Of a stretch of DNA of 11,229 nt, positions 6,378 through 11,229 are shown one piece after another (the stretch's first letter is position 1; each line of letters begins with the position of its first letter). Location: contig CABPCP010000085.1 of NCBI GenBank assembly GCA_902406105.1, forward strand, positions 1-11,229, given 5' to 3'. The DNA comes from an uncultured Mordavella sp. Its GTDB lineage: Bacteria; Bacillota; Clostridia; Lachnospirales; Lachnospiraceae. A program made the position numbers and the translations under genes. The notes under the pieces were generated by a model that saw only the letters and a list, made by a program, of their open reading frames with translations, made no database searches and was not told the origin of the DNA.

Positions 6378-7559
6378 ATGCAGAGTTTTACACAGTATAG
6401 CCCAACGGAGATCGTGTTTGGCAGAGAAGCTCAAAAGGAAGCGGGAAAGATGGCGAAAAAATGGGGAGCCAGCCGAGCGCTTCTGGTCTACGGAGGCGGG
6501 AGCGCTGTAAAAAGCGGACTGTTGAAAGAGATTGAAGAATTGCTTGCGGCGGAAGAGATTGCCTATGACGAGCTTGGAGGGGTAAAACCGAATCCCCGTT
6601 TATCTCTTGCCAGAGAAGGAGTAGAAAAAGCAATCGCGTTCCAGGCGGATTTGATCCTGGCGGTAGGCGGAGGAAGTGTGATCGATACGGCCAAAGCGAT
6701 CGCGGTTGGGGCATACGTGCCGGGAACAGACATCTGGGATATTTGGATGGGGAAAGTGCCTTTGGTGGGAGCTTTACCGGTGGGAGCTGTGCTGACCATT
6801 TCAGCGGCAGGAAGTGAAACCAGTGATTCGGCGGTGATCACCAATCAGGAAACAGGGAAAAAGGCGGGAGTCAATAGTGATCTGGTGCGGCCAAAGTTTG
6901 CGCTGATGAATCCAGAATTGACTTATACACTGCCCAAATACCAGCTTGCCTGCGGCATTACAGATATTCTGATGCATACGCTGGAGCGGTATTTTACTCC
7001 GGTCACAGGAAATGAACTGACTGATGAGATCGCGGAGGGGCTGATGCGCACGGTGATTCGAAACGGGAGAAAAGCGTATGAAAACCAGATGGATTATCAG
7101 GCTATGAGTGAATTGATGTGGTGCGGGAGTCTGTCTCATAATGGACTCACCGGATTAGGAAGGCCCAAGGATTTCGCCTGCCACAAGCTGGGCCATGAGA
7201 TCAGCGGTATGTTTGACGAGGCCCACGGCGCTACGCTTTCCGCTGTATGGGGAAGCTGGGCCAAGTATGTGTATCAGCTGGACGTGCCCCGGTTTGCGCG
7301 GTACGGCAGAATGGTATGGGGCATTACGCAGGAGGATGAGGAAATGGCGGCCAAGGAGGCGATCAGGTGTACGGAAGAGTTTTTCCGAGAATTAGCCATG
7401 CCGGTATCCATAGGAGAACTGTCCATTGGCGTACAGCCGGAAGAAGTGCTGCGGAAACTGGCGGACAGCGCGACCAAAGGCGATACTGTGAAGCTGGGCT
7501 GCTTCAAAAAGCTGGGAGCCCGGGAGATGTTCGAGATTTACCAGGCTGCTAACCACTAG
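6378..7559 (+). CDS. Iron-containing alcohol dehydrogenase (butanol dehydrogenase/YqhD-like)
   Basis: The 393-residue group III alcohol dehydrogenase reversibly reduces an aldehyde to its alcohol with NAD(P)H. It opens with a conserved FxxYSPTEIVFG stretch and has YGGGS (38-42) and the dinucleotide-binding GGGSVIDTAKA (97-107). The metal ligands appear intact: Asp196 and His200 in GITDILMH, His269 in FACHKLGH, and His283 in DEAHGATL. The YGGGS near residue 40 and overall length are typical of the BdhA/YqhD clade, which acts on short-chain aldehydes such as butanal; the exact substrate and NADH or NADPH preference cannot be read with certainty. The ATG follows AAAGGAG (6362-6368). The gene sits 24 bases after the debranching-enzyme gene and may share its transcript. 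It could serve fermentation redox balance or aldehyde detoxification. Confidence 0.92.
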   Translation: MQSFTQYSPTEIVFGREAQKEAGKMAKKWGASRALLVYGGGSAVKSGLLKEIEELLAAEEIAYDELGGVKPNPRLSLAREGVEKAIAFQADLILAVGGGSVIDTAKAIAVGAYVPGTDIWDIWMGKVPLVGALPVGAVLTISAAGSETSDSAVITNQETGKKAGVNSDLVRPKFALMNPELTYTLPKYQLACGITDILMHTLERYFTPVTGNELTDEIAEGLMRTVIRNGRKAYENQMDYQAMSELMWCGSLSHNGLTGLGRPKDFACHKLGHEISGMFDEAHGATLSAVWGSWAKYVYQLDVPRFARYGRMVWGITQEDEEMAAKEAIRCTEEFFRELAMPVSIGELSIGVQPEEVLRKLADSATKGDTVKLGCFKKLGAREMFEIYQAANH

Positions 7560-7567
7560 GAAGCAGC

Positions 7568-7579
7568 TCCTGCGCAGGA
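7568..7579. repeat. Perfect 12-bp palindrome in the 79-base gap after the alcohol dehydrogenase
   Basis: TCCTGCGCAGGA lies 8 bases past the stop codon and is flanked by GC (7566-7567) and GC (7581-7582), which could extend the stem over a one-base bulge. No T run follows. It could be a weak hairpin or a protein-binding site. I see no clear promoter in the rest of 7580-7638, which is purine-rich and ends in a ribosome site (AAGGAAG) for the next gene. Confidence 0.3.
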
Positions 7580-7638
7580 AGCGGCCGGATAAGAAGGACG
7601 TATGTAAAAAAAAGAATCAGAGAAAGGAAGAAAGACTC

Positions 7639-8589
7639 ATGATTTTACTTGGAAAAGAAGAAATTGAAAAACTGGCGGACCGGAATCAGATGATGGATGA
7701 GATCGAACATGCCTATCAGATCATTCGGAGTGGAGAATACTATGTCCCCAACCGGCCTACCGTGGAACACGAGAACAAGACCCTGATGTATATGCCCTGT
7801 TATACGAAAGAGGCCATTGGGACCAAGATCCTGACTATTTTCCCGGATAACGCGAAGCTAGGGCTCCCTTCTATTGATGGGGTAGTATTGCTGAATGACC
7901 CAGTGACTGGGGCGCCGCAGGCGATTTTAGACGGTCAGGCGGTGACGGCCTGGAGAACCGGAGCGGTAGGAGGCGTGGGAATCCGGCATCTTGCCCGCAA
8001 AGACTGTCATACGGTAGGAATTGTGGGAGCCGGGGTGCAGGGGTTCTATCAGGCTCTTTATGCCTGCGCGGCCAGAGAGATCCATACTGTTTACTTATTC
8101 AGCCACAGCGGCAGAGATCTGACGGAATATATGGACAGATTGGAAAAAGCTATTGCGGATCCCAAGGTAAAGGTAGTACAATGTAGTACAGCGGAAGAGT
8201 TAGCGGCAAACAGCGATATTATCTGCACGACCACCCCTTCCGCTGCGCCAGTGCTCCCTAATGACCGGGAGCTTCTAAGAGGAAAATGCATCATTGCCAT
8301 TGGTTCCTATACGCCGGATATGCGGGAAATCCCGGATGCGGTGTGGGACCTGGTAGACCGGGTCTATGTGGAGCTTCCTTACGCCTGTGAGGAAAGCGGA
8401 GACTTAAGTCAGCCTCTGGAAGAGGGAAGGCTTCGGAAGGAGCAGGTGGTATTGATGAGCGATTATCTGGCGTCAGGGGAAACAATAGAAGAAGCCGCCA
8501 AAGAGACTACCTATTTTAAATCTGTAGGGATGGGTCTTTTTGATATCTGTATCGCGCAAATTTTATTAAATCAAGCAAAGGAGAGGTAG
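7639..8589 (+). CDS. Ornithine cyclodeaminase/mu-crystallin family protein
   Basis: This 316-residue cytosolic protein is a member of the OCD/mu-crystallin NAD(P)-dependent family. Family marks are GTKILTIFPDN (61-71) with the conserved active-site lysine (Lys63), LDGQAVTAWRTGA leading into a Rossmann fold with GIVGAGVQG (127-135), GSYTPDMREI where the second catalytic segment lies, and a C-terminal KSVGMGLFD. True ornithine cyclodeaminases and archaeal alanine dehydrogenases have an Asp shortly before the Pro of the second segment (GGDCPG-like, from memory); here that position is Tyr, as in mu-crystallin-like ketimine reductases. The enzyme is therefore more likely an imine-forming or imine-reducing enzyme with another amino-acid or keto-acid substrate than an ornithine-to-proline converter. 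The gene lies 3 bases before ridA, so the two are almost surely translated together. Start ATG 7639 follows AAGGAAG. Confidence 0.88.
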   Translation: MILLGKEEIEKLADRNQMMDEIEHAYQIIRSGEYYVPNRPTVEHENKTLMYMPCYTKEAIGTKILTIFPDNAKLGLPSIDGVVLLNDPVTGAPQAILDGQAVTAWRTGAVGGVGIRHLARKDCHTVGIVGAGVQGFYQALYACAAREIHTVYLFSHSGRDLTEYMDRLEKAIADPKVKVVQCSTAEELAANSDIICTTTPSAAPVLPNDRELLRGKCIIAIGSYTPDMREIPDAVWDLVDRVYVELPYACEESGDLSQPLEEGRLRKEQVVLMSDYLASGETIEEAAKETTYFKSVGMGLFDICIAQILLNQAKER

Positions 8590-8592
8590 ATC

Positions 8593-8967
8593 ATGAAAGT
8601 AGTAGCGACAGAAAAAGCGCCGGCAGCACTTGGCCCTTACTCACAGGGATATGTAAGCGGAGGAGTTTTCTATAGCGCGGGACAGCTTGGAGCAGATCCG
8701 GCCACCGGAAATCTGGCGGAAGGCATCGAAGGTCAGGCGGACCAGGCATGCCGGAATGTGGGAGCTGTGCTGGAGGCAGCAGGGACATCCTTTGACAAGG
8801 TTGTAAAGACCACCTGCTTCCTGGCGGACATGGGAGATTTTGCGGCATTTAATGAAGTGTACGCAAAATATTTCACTTCCAAGCCAGCCAGAAGCTGTGT
8901 GGCAGTAAAAACACTTCCGAAAAACGCGCTCTGTGAGATCGAAGTGATCGCGGCGGCGGAAGAGTAA
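8593..8967 (+). CDS. ridA: RidA family reactive enamine/imine deaminase
   Basis: The 124-residue protein is of standard length for the Rid (YjgF/YER057c/UK114) family, cytosolic trimers that hydrolyse reactive enamines and imines, such as 2-aminoacrylate, to keto acids and ammonia. Family features include the N-terminal APAALGPYSQ block, SAGQLG, a C-terminal ARSCVAV segment with the substrate-carboxylate-binding arginine (Arg100), and CEIEVIA with Glu115. Retention of this Arg and Glu supports the active RidA subgroup rather than the inactive Rid relatives. It begins 3 bases after an ornithine-cyclodeaminase-family gene that is expected to generate imine intermediates, so the two may work in sequence. 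Alternatively it may be general protection against PLP-enzyme by-products. The ATG follows a strong AAAGGAGAGG, which overlaps the end of the upstream gene. Confidence 0.95.
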   Translation: MKVVATEKAPAALGPYSQGYVSGGVFYSAGQLGADPATGNLAEGIEGQADQACRNVGAVLEAAGTSFDKVVKTTCFLADMGDFAAFNEVYAKYFTSKPARSCVAVKTLPKNALCEIEVIAAAEE

Positions 8968-8981
8968 GAGAAGAAATAGGG

Positions 8982-8998
8982 GCCGGAGATGCTCCGGC
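8982..8998 (+). other. Small perfect hairpin between ridA and the Mrp gene
   Basis: GCCGGAG (8982-8988) pairs with CTCCGGC (8992-8998) around a 3-base loop, giving a stable 7-bp GC-rich stem 14 bases after the ridA stop. The following bases (TATAGACAG) hold no T run, so it is not an intrinsic terminator. It may be an RNA stability or processing element between two co-transcribed genes. Confidence 0.45.
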
Positions 8999-9023
8999 TA
9001 TAGACAGAAAAGAGGTAAGAAAT

Positions 9024-9854
9024 ATGGCAGAGCAGCAAAACGGGTGCTCACCCTCCGACTGTGCCGGGTGCGCCCATGCGGATACCTGCAGCAGCAAGCC
9101 CCAGGACCTTAGGAAACCGGCGAACGCGTTTTCTCATATCAATAAGGTGATCGCAGTGGTCAGCGGGAAGGGCGGTGTTGGAAAATCTATGGTAACCGCT
9201 TCTCTGGCAAGGATGATGCGGGAACAGGGATTCTCCGTAGGAATCCTGGACGCGGATATCACTGGACCTTCCATCCCCAAGATGTATGGTATTCATGAGA
9301 CCGCGCAGGGGACGGAGGACGGCATTTTTCCAAGCGAGGCAAAAGACGGCACCAAGATCATGTCGGTGAACCTTCTGCTTCCTCACGAATCCGATCCGGT
9401 GATCTGGAGAGGTCCTATTATCGCAAACGTAGTAACGCAGTTCTGGACCGATGTAATGTGGGGAGAATTAGACTATCTGTTTGTAGATATGCCTCCAGGA
9501 ACCGGAGATGTACCGTTGACGGTGTTCCAGTCTCTTCCGGTAGACGGCGTGGTGATTGTTACATCTCCACAGGATCTGGTACAGATGATTGTTAAGAAGG
9601 CCTATAATATGGCGAAACAGATGAACATTCCGGTATTAGGCGTGGTAGAAAATTACAGTTATCTGATCTGTCCTGACTGTGGAAAGAAGATTTCTGTTTT
9701 TGGAGAAAGCCACATTGAAGAGGCGGCGAAAGAACTGGATCTTCCAGTGCTTGGTAAGATGCCTATTGATACAAAGCTTGCGGAGGCTGTAGAACAAGAG
9801 CGTTTTTACGAAATCAGCAATGAGTATCTTGCGGCGGCAGTGAATAAATTGTAG
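9024..9854 (+). CDS. mrp: Mrp/NBP35-type P-loop ATPase, Fe-S cluster carrier
   Basis: The 276-residue protein is a deviant-Walker P-loop NTPase of the Mrp/ApbC/NBP35 group, which binds a [4Fe-4S] cluster and hands it to apo-proteins in the cytosol. Walker A is GKGGVGKS (48-55); DADITGPS and the DMPPGTGD block form switch regions typical of the family. The N-terminus carries Cys8, Cys13, Cys16 and Cys22 (spacing C-x4-C-x2-C-x5-C), resembling the NBP35 ferredoxin-like motif. A C-terminal CPDC (Cys216, Cys219) is the pair that holds the bridging cluster in the dimer. There is no N-terminal DUF59 domain as in many bacterial Mrp proteins. The ATG follows AGAGGT; a strong terminator follows the stop. 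A role in loading clusters onto the Fe-S proteins encoded upstream is possible but only inferred from proximity. Confidence 0.93.
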   Translation: MAEQQNGCSPSDCAGCAHADTCSSKPQDLRKPANAFSHINKVIAVVSGKGGVGKSMVTASLARMMREQGFSVGILDADITGPSIPKMYGIHETAQGTEDGIFPSEAKDGTKIMSVNLLLPHESDPVIWRGPIIANVVTQFWTDVMWGELDYLFVDMPPGTGDVPLTVFQSLPVDGVVIVTSPQDLVQMIVKKAYNMAKQMNIPVLGVVENYSYLICPDCGKKISVFGESHIEEAAKELDLPVLGKMPIDTKLAEAVEQERFYEISNEYLAAAVNKL

Positions 9855-9871
9855 GAAATATTTTTTAATAT

Positions 9872-9890
9872 AATCTTTTCATAAAAGATT
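9872..9890 (+). other. AT-rich perfect hairpin before the terminator
   Basis: AATCTTTT (9872-9879) pairs with AAAAGATT (9883-9890) around a 3-base loop, just after the Mrp stop and 3 bases before the main terminator stem. It is weak thermally and may only add to 3'-end structure. Confidence 0.35.
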
Positions 9891-9892
9891 GG

Positions 9893-9937
9893 AAAAGTGT
9901 GTAGGTTAGTAATTCAAAAACTTACACACTTTTTTTG
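9893..9937 (+). terminator. Intrinsic terminator after the Mrp gene
   Basis: Bases 9893-9907 pair with 9919-9933 (one G-T wobble at 9904/9922) around an 11-base loop. A T tract at 9930-9936 provides the 3' U run. The A run on the left arm mirrors it, so it could work in both directions. It closes the glgX-to-mrp group. Confidence 0.88.
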
Positions 9938-10012
9938 TCGAAAGTTTGATTTGTTTCAAAAAAATTTATAGACATTTTGTATAAGCCATATCTATTTATG
10001 AATATTTTCGAT

Positions 10013-10042
10013 TTGCCCTTTTTCTATCTCGCATACTATAAT
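10013..10042 (+). promoter_or_regulatory. Sigma-A-type promoter for the solute-binding protein gene
   Basis: A perfect TATAAT lies at 10037-10042, with TTGCCC (10013-10018, 4 of 6 matches to TTGACA) 18 bases upstream. Transcription would start near 10049, leaving a leader of about 36 bases. No convincing operator was found around it. Confidence 0.65.
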
Positions 10043-10070
10043 AAGCTAGATTCGTGAATTTTTACTAAAT

Positions 10071-10077
10071 AAAGGAG
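10071..10077 (+). promoter_or_regulatory. Ribosome binding site of the solute-binding lipoprotein
   Basis: AAAGGAG ends 7 bases before the ATG at 10085, near-ideal spacing that fixes the start of the lipoprotein and its signal peptide. Confidence 0.8.
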
Positions 10078-10084
10078 AAAAAGT

Positions 10085-11229
10085 ATGAAAAAGAAATTGA
10101 TTAGCGCCCTCCTTTGCGCCGCTTTGGTTGCCGGGATGGCTGCTGGCTGTGGGAGCGGCGGTGATGAGGAGGAAAATGGAGGGAAAGAAACCTTATCCGT
10201 ATGGATTCCGCCATTGGATGATGAAACGGAGAAAAACTATGTTCCTCTTCTTGACAAGTTTGAGGAAGAAAACAACTGTGAATTAGAATTCCAGATCATT
10301 CCCTGGGATACGTATGAGGAAAAATATATGACAGCGATCAACGCGGATAAAGGGCCTGATGTTGGATATATGTATGTAGAAATGTTTCCTACATATATTG
10401 ATTCCGGAGCAGTTGTGGATATGGAAGAATATCTGACAGAAGAGGATTATGAGAAATATATTTATTTGGAGAAGGGACAGATGATGGGAGGTACCTACGG
10501 TTTCCCATTTAGTACCGGAAATCCTTTTATCCTGTATTATAATGAAGATATTCTTGAGAGTCTTGGCGAAGAGCCGCCGGAAACCTGGGAGGACTTCAAA
10601 CGAATCTGTGAGAAAGCGACTCAGGACACCGATGGAGATGGTAAGATCGATCAATATGGATATGCGGCAGGATTTAATAATGGAGATATGAGTCCTTTAT
10701 ATCTTTTGAACTCTTATTATTATAGTCTTATCTGGCAGAATGGAACAGATATTTACAATGATGACCTGAAATCTGTGCGATTTAATGATGAAGCGGGTGT
10801 AGAAGCAGTAGAGTTTCTGCAGAGTCTGACACCTTATATGCCGGAAGACTATATGTCACTTGCCGCGACCGATGCGTTCTCTAGTGTGTTTGGCGGCGGA
10901 CATGCTGCTTTTGCCTGCGCACGGGCGATGCAGGCGCAGACAGAATCTTTTGAGGAGACTTATCCAGATCTGCACTGGAATTATGTAACTTCTTTGAAAA
11001 ATAAGCAGTATGGGACCTTTGGAGCTGCGGACTGTTTAACACTGATGTCGTCCTGCGAGAACAAAGAACTGGCCATGGATTTGATTCGTTATATGGCAGG
11101 CACGGAGGTTATGAGCGAATATCATAAGATTCATTTTGGGGCGCCTACGACCGTAGATGAGCCATATCAAGGGGATGAAAAACTGGAGCGGATTCTGACA
11201 GAAGACCGCGATAAATGGCGTCCTCTGCA
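10085..11229 (+). CDS. ABC transporter solute-binding lipoprotein, family 1 (sugar type), 3' end outside window
   Basis: The frame stays open from ATG 10085 to the window end (381 full codons), so the C-terminus is missing. Residues 1-22 form a lipoprotein signal: MKKK, a hydrophobic stretch, then a lipobox AAGC with the lipidated Cys22, followed by a Gly/Glu-rich linker. The mature protein resembles extracellular solute-binding proteins of CUT1-type sugar importers. It has an early LSVWIPP strand, GPDVGYMYVEMFPTYIDSG after the first lobe, YGFPFSTGNPFILYYNED, PPETWEDF, and DTDGDGKIDQYGYA (from residue 181), an Asp-rich loop common in this family. The protein would sit on the outer face of the membrane and deliver an oligosaccharide or similar solute to a permease that should be encoded just beyond the window. 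The ligand cannot be told. It has its own promoter and is separated from upstream genes by a terminator. Confidence 0.93.
   Translation, partial: MKKKLISALLCAALVAGMAAGCGSGGDEEENGGKETLSVWIPPLDDETEKNYVPLLDKFEEENNCELEFQIIPWDTYEEKYMTAINADKGPDVGYMYVEMFPTYIDSGAVVDMEEYLTEEDYEKYIYLEKGQMMGGTYGFPFSTGNPFILYYNEDILESLGEEPPETWEDFKRICEKATQDTDGDGKIDQYGYAAGFNNGDMSPLYLLNSYYYSLIWQNGTDIYNDDLKSVRFNDEAGVEAVEFLQSLTPYMPEDYMSLAATDAFSSVFGGGHAAFACARAMQAQTESFEETYPDLHWNYVTSLKNKQYGTFGAADCLTLMSSCENKELAMDLIRYMAGTEVMSEYHKIHFGAPTTVDEPYQGDEKLERILTEDRDKWRPL

Noticed and set aside
531..8955. Repeated GATCGCGG-like octamers scattered over the window
   Set aside because: Most fall in coding frames as the codon pair for Ile-Ala (atc gcg), so codon preference explains them better than a regulatory or uptake motif.
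9945..9960. Imperfect dyad TTTGA...TCAAA upstream of the solute-binding protein as an operator
   Set aside because: Only 5 bases per arm in a strongly AT-rich region, about 55 bases from the -35 box; expected by chance.
10283..10654. A 123-codon open frame on the - strand inside the solute-binding protein gene
   Set aside because: The + strand frame has a lipoprotein signal, promoter and ribosome site; the antisense frame has none.

Overview
The window reads as a chromosomal stretch from a low-oxygen Gram-positive bacterium, most likely class Clostridia and plausibly Lachnospiraceae. This is inferred from strong purine-rich Shine-Dalgarno sequences, a Gram-positive style lipoprotein signal, a predicted oxygen-sensitive Fe-S reductase pair, a fermentative-type iron alcohol dehydrogenase, and coding DNA of medium GC with AT-rich intergenic regions. 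All ten supported genes lie on the + strand. No tRNA, rRNA, CRISPR array, IS element or phage gene was seen.

Region 1 (1-4061) is a tightly packed five-gene unit. It holds the tail of a canonical ADP-ribosylglycohydrolase-family protein (ARH), then a paralogue whose metal-site residues are changed. Next comes a short, divergent pseudouridine-5'-phosphate-glycosidase-like protein (PsuG-like) that overlaps the paralogue by 19 bases. The last two genes are a BadF/HgdC-type ATPase activator and its partner, a 2-hydroxyacyl-CoA-dehydratase-like protein. This last pair resembles E. coli YjiL/YjiM and the double-cubane cluster protein system. The genes are 1 to 17 bases apart or overlap, so they are probably co-transcribed. 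Together they suggest an undescribed pathway that cleaves an N- or C-glycosidic (ribosyl-like) compound and carries out an ATP-driven low-potential reduction. A long hairpin (4085-4124) closes the unit.

Region 2 (4141-9937) holds a GlgX/isoamylase-type glycogen debranching enzyme, an iron-dependent alcohol dehydrogenase, an ornithine-cyclodeaminase/mu-crystallin family protein, a RidA imine deaminase 3 bases downstream, and an Mrp/NBP35-type Fe-S carrier ATPase. It ends at a clear intrinsic terminator (9893-9937). The cyclodeaminase-family and RidA pair makes biochemical sense, because such enzymes pass through imine or enamine intermediates. The other neighbours look like general metabolism.

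Region 3 (9938-11229) has an AT-rich intergenic stretch with a consensus -10 box, then a sugar-type ABC transporter solute-binding lipoprotein that runs off the window end.
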